A DNA stretch of 64,000 nt from an uncultured Lachnospiraceae bacterium. Lineage in GTDB: Bacteria > Bacillota > Clostridia > Lachnospirales > Lachnospiraceae. Where the stretch lies: assembly GCA_934339365.1 (NCBI GenBank), contig CAKRHW010000009.1, forward strand, positions 4,270 through 68,269, read 5' to 3'. The position numbers and the translations under genes are program-made. The notes below the pieces were generated by a model that was not told where the DNA came from, ran no database searches, and saw nothing but the letters and a program-made list of their open reading frames with translations. Below, one piece after another: positions 43,161-51,440 of this stretch (position 1 is its first letter; every line of letters starts with the position of its first letter).

Positions 43161-43898
43161 ATGATAGAAATCAGAGAGTCAGAAAGATTAGATGATCTTG
43201 GACGGAAGGGATATAAGATTATTCAGGACCCGGAGAAATTTTGCTTTGGAATTGATGCAGTCTTGCTATCTTCTTTTGCCAGGGTAAAAAAGGGAGAACG
43301 TGCATTGGATTTAGGAACCGGAACAGGTATCATTCCGATTTTACTTGAGGCGAAGACAGAAGGAGAACAGTTTCAGGCACTTGAGATACAAAAGGAAAGT
43401 GTTGAGATGGCAAGACGAAGTGTCGCTTATAATCATTTAGAAGCAAAGATTGATATTGTATGTGGAGATATCAAAGAGGCGGGGAGAATATTTGGGCCTG
43501 CCTCTTTTCACGTTGTGACCACGAATCCTCCCTATATGACAGACCTGCATGGAATCCGGAATCCGAAGGAACCAAAGGCAATTGCAAGACATGAATTGTT
43601 ATGTTCCTTTGAAGATGTTGCAAGAGAGACTTCGAAGGTTTTGAAAGTGAAGGGAAGAATGTATCTGATTCACAGACCGCATCGAATTGCAGAGCTGATT
43701 GATGTACTGCGAAGTTATCATCTAGAACCGAAAAGAATTCAGTTTGTACATTCTTTTTTAGAGAAAGAGGCATCTATGGTTTTAATAGAAGCAGTGAAAT
43801 GTGGAAAAACATTTGCAAAAGTAGAGAGACCATTAATTATTTATGAGAAACCAGGCGTTTATACCAGGGAAGTCCTGCAGATGTATCAGGAATCTTAG
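43161..43898 (+). CDS. tRNA1(Val) (adenine37-N6)-methyltransferase-like protein (TrmN6/YabB)
   Basis: 245 residues from the ATG at 43161; a TTG nine bases upstream is too near the ribosome site. The AdoMet motif is ALDLGTGTGIIPILLEA, and the catalytic motif for N6-adenine methylation is TTNPPYM. Late conserved IHRPHRIAELI. It matches YabB, which sits between yaaT and yabC in Bacillus. Substrate by analogy only. Confidence 0.9.
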   Translation: MIEIRESERLDDLGRKGYKIIQDPEKFCFGIDAVLLSSFARVKKGERALDLGTGTGIIPILLEAKTEGEQFQALEIQKESVEMARRSVAYNHLEAKIDIVCGDIKEAGRIFGPASFHVVTTNPPYMTDLHGIRNPKEPKAIARHELLCSFEDVARETSKVLKVKGRMYLIHRPHRIAELIDVLRSYHLEPKRIQFVHSFLEKEASMVLIEAVKCGKTFAKVERPLIIYEKPGVYTREVLQMYQES

Positions 43899-43925
43899 AG
43901 AAGAAAAGGAAAGGTGGTGATAGTA

Positions 43926-44765
43926 GTGGAGGGAACCTTGTATTTGTGTGCAACACCAATTGGAAACTTAGAAGATATCACGATGCGGGTGATTCGTACA
44001 TTAAAAGAGGTTGATCTGATTGGAGCAGAGGATACCAGACACAGTATTAAATTATTAAATCATTTTGAAATTAAGACACCGATGACAAGTTATCATGAAT
44101 TTAACAAATATGATAAGGCAAAGCAGTTAGTGGAGATGATGCAGGAAGGAAAAAATATTGCGTTGATTACCGATGCAGGAACACCAGGAATTTCAGACCC
44201 AGGAGAAGAGTTAGTCAGGCAGTGTTATGAAGCCGGAATTAAAGTTACTTCTCTTCCAGGACCTGCCGCCTGTATTACGGCACTTACGATGTCAGGACTG
44301 CCAACTAGAAGATTTTGCTTTGAAGCATTTTTGCCAATGGATAAAAAAGAGAGGGCAAGAATTCTAGAGGAATTGAAACAAGAGACAAGAACCATTGTTT
44401 TGTATGAAGCGCCTCACCGATTAGCGAGAACGATGCAGGAGTTATTCCAGACATTAGGAAACAGAAGGCTGACAATCTGTAGAGAACTTACGAAAAAATA
44501 TGAGAACGGATGGCAGACAACACTAGAAGAGGCGGTTTCTTATCTGAAAGAGAATGAAGCGAAAGGGGAGCATGTCCTTGTAATAGAAGGAAAATCTTTC
44601 GAAGAAATTGACAGAGAGAAGCAGCAGTCCTGGGAACAGCTTACAATCGCAGAGCATTTTGAGCAGTATGTGAAAGAAGGGATGGCGGAAAAAGAGGCAA
44701 TGAAACAGGTTGCAAAGGACAGGGGCATTTCGAAAAGAGATGTATATAGCGTTGTGAAAAAATAG
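43926..44765 (+). CDS. rsmI: 16S rRNA 2'-O-ribose C1402 methyltransferase RsmI
   Basis: 279 residues of the tetrapyrrole methylase fold. Markers are LYLCATPIGNLEDITMRVI, GAEDTRHS, LITDAGTPGISDPGEELV and SLPGPAACITALTMSGL. I chose the GTG at 43926 because AAAGGTGGTGAT, close to the perfect ribosome site, is 8 nt upstream; an in-frame GTG at 43914 would add four residues. Confidence 0.94.
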   Translation: MEGTLYLCATPIGNLEDITMRVIRTLKEVDLIGAEDTRHSIKLLNHFEIKTPMTSYHEFNKYDKAKQLVEMMQEGKNIALITDAGTPGISDPGEELVRQCYEAGIKVTSLPGPAACITALTMSGLPTRRFCFEAFLPMDKKERARILEELKQETRTIVLYEAPHRLARTMQELFQTLGNRRLTICRELTKKYENGWQTTLEEAVSYLKENEAKGEHVLVIEGKSFEEIDREKQQSWEQLTIAEHFEQYVKEGMAEKEAMKQVAKDRGISKRDVYSVVKK

Positions 44766-44780
44766 AGAAAAGGAAACGAG

Positions 44781-45155
44781 ATGAAGAAGGAAAAAAAGGA
44801 TCCATTATATAAGAGCTTTGGTTATGCTTTTGAAGGAATTTTTACCGGTGTGACCAAAGAAAGAAATATGAAAATACATGTGGCTGCGGCAGTCCTTGTA
44901 GTGATTGCAGGTCTGATATTTGGCATTTCAAGAATAGAATGGTGTATCTGTTTTACATTATTTGGGCTGATTATGGCATTAGAGCTTGTAAATACAGCAG
45001 TAGAGGCGGTGGTAGATTTAGTAACAGAAGAGAGAAAACCATTGGCAAAAATTGCAAAGGATACAGCAGCAGGAGCAGTCTTGATTGCAGCAATCTTTGC
45101 AGCAATTACCGGATGTCTGATTTTTATTCCAAGACTGATTGCATTTTTGGGATAA
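44781..45155 (+). CDS. dgkA: Diacylglycerol/undecaprenol kinase
   Basis: Integral membrane kinase of 124 residues. The DgkA signature is in the segment GLIMALELVNTAVEAVVDLV, followed by AKDTAAGAVLIAAI. Three membrane helices are visible. In Gram-positive bacteria this family phosphorylates undecaprenol for cell-wall lipid recycling. It lies 15 bp after rsmI. Confidence 0.94.
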   Translation: MKKEKKDPLYKSFGYAFEGIFTGVTKERNMKIHVAAAVLVVIAGLIFGISRIEWCICFTLFGLIMALELVNTAVEAVVDLVTEERKPLAKIAKDTAAGAVLIAAIFAAITGCLIFIPRLIAFLG

Positions 45156-45192
45156 ATTCTATTTATGAAAACAGAAAGAGGAGGTACGTATT

Positions 45193-45609
45193 ATGAGTAC
45201 AATAGGAGATAGTGTAAAGAAAATTTTATTAGCAGGAGTTGGTACTGTTGCAACAACAGCAGAAAAGTCAAAAGAAATTATCAATGCCATGGCAGAAAAA
45301 GGTGAGCAGACAGTGCAGCAGGGAAAGGTTATGAACCAGGAACTGAGACATAATATTAAAGAGACAGTAAAGAAGAATGTTAAGGTTTCAGTGAAGGCAT
45401 CTACACCAGAGGAATTAGCAGAGCTGGTAAAGGAAATGACACCGGAACAGCTTGAGGCATTAAAGGCACAGATTCAGAATGCAGAAGAAGCTGCAAAGCA
45501 GGATGAAACAGAGGAAGCGGATGTGACAGAGGCTGCAGAAGAGATAGAAGAGACAGACAGTGCAGCACCTGCAGAAGAGAAGGAAGAAACATTAGAAGAA
45601 ACAAAGTAG
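45193..45609 (+). CDS. Phasin-like coiled-coil protein
   Basis: 138 residues. The N-terminal part (GDSVKKILLAGVGTVATTAEKSKEII) is amphipathic and resembles small phasin-like proteins found before UbiB genes in Clostridia. The middle contains TPEELAELVKEMTPEQLEALKAQI, and the last 45 residues are mostly Glu, Ala and Asp. Function unknown; the 36-bp gap to ubiB suggests they act together. Confidence 0.75.
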   Translation: MSTIGDSVKKILLAGVGTVATTAEKSKEIINAMAEKGEQTVQQGKVMNQELRHNIKETVKKNVKVSVKASTPEELAELVKEMTPEQLEALKAQIQNAEEAAKQDETEEADVTEAAEEIEETDSAAPAEEKEETLEETK

Positions 45610-45645
45610 GAAAAAATTGAGAGAAGGTACAGGTGGTAGGAAAGA

Positions 45646-47265
45646 ATGGCAGAGAAGAAGGTAGTTTTCGATGAGAACGTAAAAGATAAGAAAAAAGCAG
45701 AAAAGAATCATGTAAGGATTCGGGAGATGACAGCAGTTCTTCGAAAATATGAAATTATGAAAGGATTAACTCCGAAAAAATTTCGAATGATTTTAGAAGA
45801 TCTGGGTCCTACCTATGTAAAGATTGGACAGATTTTATCTATGCGTTCTGATATTTTACCGAAACCGTATTGTGACGAGTTAATGAAGCTACATTCAGAG
45901 GTTGCACCGATGCCATTTGAAATGGTCAAAAAGATTATACAGGAGGAACTTGGTGGCGAGGCAGACCGGATTTTTTTGTCAATTGAGGCTAAACCACTAG
46001 GTTCCGCATCCATTGCGCAGGCACATAAAGCTGTATTAAAATCGAAAGATCAGGTAGTAATTAAAGTTCAGAGAAAAGGTATTTATGAGACGATGAAACA
46101 GGATATTGCATTGCTTCATCGTGTGGTACGTCTGATTCCACCTATCAGTCTCAAAGAGGCAGTGGATTTCCATATGGTATTAGATGAATTATGGGAAGTT
46201 ACACAGGAGGAGATGGATTTTTTAAAAGAAGCTTCGAATATGCAGGAATTTGCAAAGAACAATCGAAGCATACATTTTATCAGCTCACCAAAATGCTATG
46301 AGGAGTATACAACAAAACATATTTTAGTGATGGAGTATGTTGATGGAATTGCCATTGATCATAAGCAGGAACTGTTAGAAAATGGATATGACCTAGAAGA
46401 AATAGGGATGAAACTGATTGATAACTATATCAAACAGGTCATGGATGATGGATTTTTTCATGGAGATCCGCATCCCGGCAATATTCGAATCAGTGGTGGG
46501 AAGATTGTATGGATTGACATGGGCATGATGGGCCGTTTGACGCAGAGGGATAAAAACCTGATTGCAAAAGCAATTCAGGGAGTTGCGGCGAAGGATATTA
46601 CCATGATTCAGGAAGCAGTGTTATCGCTTGGTAAATTCCAGGGTAAGCCAGACCGGGTTGGCCTGTATGATGATATTCAGGAGTTGATGATTCAATATGG
46701 AACGCAGGGAATGGGCGATATTGATGTTACACTTTTGCTACAGGATCTTATGGAAGTTATGAAGAAAAATAAAATTGCAATGCCGAATGGACTTACGATG
46801 CTTGCAAGAAGTATGACACAAATTGAAGGTGTTCTGGTGGAAATTAGTCCGGATATCAATATGGTAGAGATTGCGGCAGCGTATATGAAACAGAAAATGC
46901 TTCATGGCGATTATTGGGAACAGGAATGCAAAGAGACAGGGAAGCGATTATATCGTTCGTTACACAAAGCAATTGATATTCCTGGAATGGCAGCAGAGAT
47001 TATGCAGGGCTATCTGAATGGACAAAGTAAGTTACAGCTAGACTTGCATACAACGGATCAGTTATCCCATTTAATGCGGCATCTGGTGCGTAATATTGTG
47101 CTTGGATTATGGGTGACTGCTTTGCTTGTAAGTTCTAGTATTCTGTGCATGACAAATATGAAACCGAAGATATTAGGAATACCGGCAATGGGTGCAGTTG
47201 GATATTTTTTTGCACTGGTCATTGTAGCCTACACGTTTATCAAACATTTTATTCATCGAAAGTAA
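45646..47265 (+). CDS. UbiB/AarF/ABC1 family atypical kinase
   Basis: 539 residues. The family KxGQ motif is in LGPTYVKIGQILSMRSDILP. The Ala-rich loop is GSASIAQAHKA, followed by the lysine in VVIKVQRKG, the catalytic HGDPHPGNI and WIDMGMMG. Two C-terminal membrane helices lie at about 485-535. Family members support ubiquinone synthesis in aerobes through ATPase activity; in an anaerobic fermenter the role is likely another lipid. It ends at a clear terminator. Confidence 0.93.
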   Translation: MAEKKVVFDENVKDKKKAEKNHVRIREMTAVLRKYEIMKGLTPKKFRMILEDLGPTYVKIGQILSMRSDILPKPYCDELMKLHSEVAPMPFEMVKKIIQEELGGEADRIFLSIEAKPLGSASIAQAHKAVLKSKDQVVIKVQRKGIYETMKQDIALLHRVVRLIPPISLKEAVDFHMVLDELWEVTQEEMDFLKEASNMQEFAKNNRSIHFISSPKCYEEYTTKHILVMEYVDGIAIDHKQELLENGYDLEEIGMKLIDNYIKQVMDDGFFHGDPHPGNIRISGGKIVWIDMGMMGRLTQRDKNLIAKAIQGVAAKDITMIQEAVLSLGKFQGKPDRVGLYDDIQELMIQYGTQGMGDIDVTLLLQDLMEVMKKNKIAMPNGLTMLARSMTQIEGVLVEISPDINMVEIAAAYMKQKMLHGDYWEQECKETGKRLYRSLHKAIDIPGMAAEIMQGYLNGQSKLQLDLHTTDQLSHLMRHLVRNIVLGLWVTALLVSSSILCMTNMKPKILGIPAMGAVGYFFALVIVAYTFIKHFIHRK

Positions 47266-47270
47266 AAGAC

Positions 47271-47320
47271 AATCCTCTAAAAACACAGACTAAACATCTG
47301 GGTTTTTAGGGGATTTTTTT
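47271..47320 (+). terminator. Terminator after ubiB
   Basis: AATCCTCTAAAAAC pairs with GTTTTTAGGGGATT around a loop of about 14-16 nt that can itself pair (CAGA/TCTG), followed by T7. Confidence 0.88.
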
Positions 47321-47324
47321 AAAA

Positions 47325-47358
47325 AACTATTGACAATAGTTATCAGTTGTAGTACTAT
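47325..47358 (+). promoter_or_regulatory. Promoter of the sulfate operon with overlapping inverted repeat
   Basis: TTGACA at 47330-47335, a 17-nt spacer and TACTAT at 47353-47358. The perfect inverted repeat AACTATT-GAC-AATAGTT (47325-47341) covers the -35, a good place for a repressor; the Rrf2-family gene at the operon end is the obvious candidate. Confidence 0.75.
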
Positions 47359-47427
47359 CCATATAAATCCTACTAAACAACTATGATATATAGAAAAAGT
47401 ACGGTAATAAAAAAGGAGGTACGACAA

Positions 47428-48432
47428 GTGAAAAAGAGAAGATTTGCAGCATTGGGTTTGGCATTATTATTTGTAATAGGCGGTACCTCAGGATGTAATA
47501 GAAGTGATAATGTAATGATTAATGTTTCATATGACCCGACGAGAGAGTTGTATGAATCTTATAATAAAATTTTTGAACAACACTGGAAGGAAAAGACGGG
47601 AAAGGATATTACCATTGTGCAGTCACATGGAGGATCAGGGAAGCAGGCACTTGAAGTTGCGAATGGTCTTGAGGCTGATGTAGTAACTCTGGCACTGGAA
47701 TATGATATTGATGCAATTCAGGATTCTGGTCTGATTCAGGATGGCTGGATTCAGGAATTTCAGGATGACAGTGCACCATATAATTCCACGATTGTATTTT
47801 TGGTTCGGAAGGGGAATCCGAAGAACATTCATGACTGGGATGACCTGGTTCGGGATGACGTTGGTGTGATTACTCCGAATCCGAAGACATCGGGTGGAGC
47901 GAAATGGAACTATATGGCAGCATGGGCATATGCACAGAAGAAGTATCAGGGCGATGAGACGAAGATGAAGGAATTTATCCGTAAGCTTTATCAGAATGTA
48001 CTGGTACTCGATTCCGGAGCAAGAGGTGCAACAACCTCTTTTGTAGAGAATAAGCAGGGAGATGTATTGATTGCATGGGAGAATGAAGCATATCTTTCTT
48101 TGAAGGATAATCCAGATGAGTATGAGATTATCACTCCAAGTATTAGTATTTTAGCGCAGCCTTCGGTAGCTGTAGTAGATTCAGTGGTAGATAAAAAAGG
48201 AACAAGAGATGTAGCTACGGAATATTTGCAGTATCTTTATTCCGATGAAGCACAAAAGATTGCGGCAGAGAATTACTATCGGCCTACGAATGAGAAAATT
48301 TTAGAGGAATATAAAAATCAATTTAATTTAGATGTTCAGTTAGTGAATATTAAGGATTTTGGTGGCTGGAAAGCAGTTCAGAAGAAGCATTTTGCGGATG
48401 GCGCAATTTTTGATCAAATCTATGAGAAATAG
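47428..48432 (+). CDS. sbp: Sulfate/thiosulfate-binding lipoprotein
   Basis: 334 residues from a GTG at 47428 with AAAGGAGGT upstream; an in-frame ATG at 47383 has no ribosome site. A lipoprotein signal ends at GGTSGC. Sulfate-binding protein motifs include LLNVSYDPTRELYE-type sequence (here NVSYDPTRELYESYN), QSHGGSGKQA, NPKTSGGAKWNYMAAWAYA and YQNVLVLDSGARGATTSFV. First gene of the operon; it delivers substrate to the CysTW-CysA importer. Confidence 0.95.
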   Translation: MKKRRFAALGLALLFVIGGTSGCNRSDNVMINVSYDPTRELYESYNKIFEQHWKEKTGKDITIVQSHGGSGKQALEVANGLEADVVTLALEYDIDAIQDSGLIQDGWIQEFQDDSAPYNSTIVFLVRKGNPKNIHDWDDLVRDDVGVITPNPKTSGGAKWNYMAAWAYAQKKYQGDETKMKEFIRKLYQNVLVLDSGARGATTSFVENKQGDVLIAWENEAYLSLKDNPDEYEIITPSISILAQPSVAVVDSVVDKKGTRDVATEYLQYLYSDEAQKIAAENYYRPTNEKILEEYKNQFNLDVQLVNIKDFGGWKAVQKKHFADGAIFDQIYEK

Positions 48433-48445
48433 TGGAGGAAAGCAT

Positions 48446-50254
48446 ATGAAGGGAAGAAGAAAAAGAGTAATTCCAGGGTTTGGCCTGTCGATGGGTGTTA
48501 CCCTTACCATGCTTAGTTTTGTAGTTTTGATTCCACTGATTTCTTTAGTGGTTTATACTTCTAAGCTGAGTTTCCATGAGATTGTGGAAACACTTACGAT
48601 GAAAAGAGTGTTGTCATCCTTTTATGTAAGTTTTGTGACAGCATTTATTGCATCATTGATTAATGCGGTTATGGGACTTGTGTTAGCATGGGTGCTGGTG
48701 CGCTATCAGTTCCCGGGAAAACGGATTATAGATGGCATGATAGAATTGCCATTTGCACTGCCAACAGCGGTAGCCGGAATTGCATTGACATATCTGACAA
48801 CAGATCAGGGATGGATTGGTAAGTTTTTTGCAAAGTTTGGAATTGAGATTGCATATACCAAATTAGGAATTACCGTCGCATTAATTTTTGTGGGAATTCC
48901 ATTTGTAGTAAGATCGGTACAACCGGTTTTAGAAAAGTTAGACGGTTCTTATGAAGAAGCTGCCGGCGTGCTGGGAGCAAGTAAGAGCAGAATTTTCTGG
49001 AAAGTTATCTTCCCGGAAGTAAAACCGGCATTATTTACCGGATTTGGACTTGCCTTTGGACGGTGTTTAGGAGAATACGGAAGCGTTGTATTTATCGCAG
49101 GAAATAAACCGTATTCTACAGAAATTACACCACTGATTATTATGTCAAAGTTACAGGAATTTGACTATGCGAGTGCGACAGCAATTGCACTTGTTATGCT
49201 ATTAGTTGCGTTTTTGATTTTATTTTCGATTAATCTTGTTCAGGCGAAGAATGAGAGAAAGGTAAATGGAGGTGGACAGGTAAGAAGAAAATCTAAAGTT
49301 TGCAGTTCCATCGCACAGGCCTTCACACCGGTTCGGGAAGCAATAGAAAATATTTCTTTCTCCATCGATGAAAAAGTAAAAAGCAGAAGAAGAAAAAAAG
49401 CAGCTTTACAGGGAGAAAAAAAGAAACCGTTTCAGAATAGAGAAAAAAGAGAAATTCTTTTAAGAAGAGTGCTTATTGGAATCAGTGTTTTATTTTTGTT
49501 TGTGATGTTAGTATTACCACTTGGAGTTGTTCTTTCACAGGCATTTCGAAATGGTGTAGGACAGTATGTGAAAGCGGTTACAGATGAATATACAGTAAAG
49601 GCATTACTTCTTACTTTAGAAGCGACTGTGATTGCAGTTGTGGTAAATACGATTTTCGGTGTATTTGCAGCATGGGCAATTACGAAGTTCCAATTTAAAG
49701 GAAAAAAACTGTTAACCACTTTTATCGATATACCGGTTACGATCTCACCGGTCATCGCCGGATTGATTTTTATTTTACTGTTTGGAAGGAATAGTTTTTT
49801 ATATCCATATTTGCAGACATTAAAAATTAGTGTTGTATTTGCTGTTCCAGGAATTGTGTTAGCAACGATTTTTGTTACATTTCCATTTATATCGAGAGAG
49901 TTAATTCCGGTATTAGAGGCAGAAGGAACAGATGAGGAAGAAGCAGCCGCATTGATGGGTGCAAGTGGATTTACCATTTTCCGCAAGATTACATTTCCAC
50001 ATATTAAATGGGCATTCCTCTATGGAGTCGTGTTATGTACGGCAAGAGCAATGGGAGAGTTCGGTGCAGTATCTGTTTTATCCGGACATTTACGTGGACT
50101 GACAAATACATTACCTTTACATATTGAGATTTTATTTAATGAATTTCAGTATATACCGGCATTTGCAGTATCTTCGGTGCTGGTAGTCATATCTGTAGTG
50201 ATTTTAGTAATTAGAAGTGTACTTGAGTATAAAGGAAAGAAGAAAGCAGAATAA
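48446..50254 (+). CDS. Fused sulfate ABC transporter permease (CysT-CysW)
   Basis: 602 residues from the ATG at 48446 (GTGGAGG upstream). Two complete permease halves in one chain: a CysT-like half (about 1-280, coupling loop EEAAGVLGASKSRIFWKVIFP) and a CysW-like half (about 335-602, coupling loop EEEAAALMGASGFTIFRKITFP). A basic linker of about 70 residues (about 270-335) joins them. CysT and CysW are usually separate. It overlaps the first possible start of cysA. Confidence 0.93.
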   Translation: MKGRRKRVIPGFGLSMGVTLTMLSFVVLIPLISLVVYTSKLSFHEIVETLTMKRVLSSFYVSFVTAFIASLINAVMGLVLAWVLVRYQFPGKRIIDGMIELPFALPTAVAGIALTYLTTDQGWIGKFFAKFGIEIAYTKLGITVALIFVGIPFVVRSVQPVLEKLDGSYEEAAGVLGASKSRIFWKVIFPEVKPALFTGFGLAFGRCLGEYGSVVFIAGNKPYSTEITPLIIMSKLQEFDYASATAIALVMLLVAFLILFSINLVQAKNERKVNGGGQVRRKSKVCSSIAQAFTPVREAIENISFSIDEKVKSRRRKKAALQGEKKKPFQNREKREILLRRVLIGISVLFLFVMLVLPLGVVLSQAFRNGVGQYVKAVTDEYTVKALLLTLEATVIAVVVNTIFGVFAAWAITKFQFKGKKLLTTFIDIPVTISPVIAGLIFILLFGRNSFLYPYLQTLKISVVFAVPGIVLATIFVTFPFISRELIPVLEAEGTDEEEAAALMGASGFTIFRKITFPHIKWAFLYGVVLCTARAMGEFGAVSVLSGHLRGLTNTLPLHIEILFNEFQYIPAFAVSSVLVVISVVILVIRSVLEYKGKKKAE

Positions 50255-50286
50255 TGTCTTTGAGAGAAAAGCGAATGGAGGATGTT

Positions 50287-51345
50287 ATGTACGTTGAATT
50301 AAAAGATATTAATAAGATGTATGGTGACTATAAGGCATCAAGACATGTGAATTTTGGAATTGAAAAAGGAAAACTTGTTGCACTTCTAGGACCAAGTGGA
50401 AGTGGTAAGACGACCATCCTTCGAATGCTTGCAGGTTTAGAGCAGCCGGATTCCGGAGAAATTGTGATTGCAGGAAAGGTTGTGAATCATATTGCAGCAA
50501 GTGAGAGAGGAATTGGATTTGTTTTCCAGAATTATGCGTTATTTCGTTATATGACAGTGTTTGATAACATTGCATTTGGATTAAAAATAAAAAAAGCGGA
50601 TAAGCGTTATATAAAAGAACGGGTGATGGAACTGATCAAACTCATCGGATTAGAGGGAATGGAAAAACGTTATCCAAGCCAGTTATCCGGAGGACAGCGA
50701 CAAAGAGTTGCGTTTGCAAGAGCACTTGCTCCAAACCCACAATTATTGTTATTAGATGAGCCATTTGCGGCAATTGATGCGAAGGTTCGAAAAGAATTGA
50801 GAAGCTGGTTAAAGGAAACAATTGAAAAGCTTGGAATTACAAGTATTTTTGTTACGCATGATCAGGAAGAAGCGATTGAAGTTGCAGATGAGATTATTGT
50901 GACGAATAAGGGACGGATTGAACAAAAGGGAACTCCATTAGAGATTTATCAGAATCCGAAAACCGCATTTACAGCATCGTTTTTTGGACAGACTTCCGTT
51001 ATTGACCGTTATGAAGAATTTCATTCCTTTGAACATATTGAAGGAGCAGAAAAAGCTGTGGTTCGACCAGAATTTATTCAGGTTACAAAAGAGAATGAAG
51101 TGCAGATTTACAAGACTTCTTCTTCAAAAGGAATTGTAGAAAGCACTTTATTTAAAGGAGACCGTCAGGAGTTGCATATTCGTGTGAATGGGAATCTGCT
51201 TACGGCTCAGAGAGGATTAAATGAGGCAAAGGTTGAAGCAGGAGAGTCGGTGAATGTATTTATTTATCGCCTGTTTGTCATTCGTGGAGAGGAAGCATTT
51301 TTATTAGAGAATCAGTCATTGCAGGAAGATTCTATTTATATCTGA
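50287..51345 (+). CDS. cysA: Sulfate ABC transporter ATPase
   Basis: 352 residues from the ATG at 50287, which follows TGGAGG; an ATG at 50254 overlapping the permease stop is possible but lacks a ribosome site. Walker A GPSGSGKTT, signature LSGGQRQRVAFARAL and Walker B LLLLDEPFAAID. The C-terminal part is a TOBE-like domain. It energises sulfate uptake through the fused permease. Confidence 0.94.
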   Translation: MYVELKDINKMYGDYKASRHVNFGIEKGKLVALLGPSGSGKTTILRMLAGLEQPDSGEIVIAGKVVNHIAASERGIGFVFQNYALFRYMTVFDNIAFGLKIKKADKRYIKERVMELIKLIGLEGMEKRYPSQLSGGQRQRVAFARALAPNPQLLLLDEPFAAIDAKVRKELRSWLKETIEKLGITSIFVTHDQEEAIEVADEIIVTNKGRIEQKGTPLEIYQNPKTAFTASFFGQTSVIDRYEEFHSFEHIEGAEKAVVRPEFIQVTKENEVQIYKTSSSKGIVESTLFKGDRQELHIRVNGNLLTAQRGLNEAKVEAGESVNVFIYRLFVIRGEEAFLLENQSLQEDSIYI

Positions 51346-51440
51346 TTGTCGGAAACGTTGCAAAAATTGCAATGCATGGTATTATTTGATTATATTTTTA
51401 CGGACAAATATCATTGGAAGTTATTGGAAGGGAGATAAAG

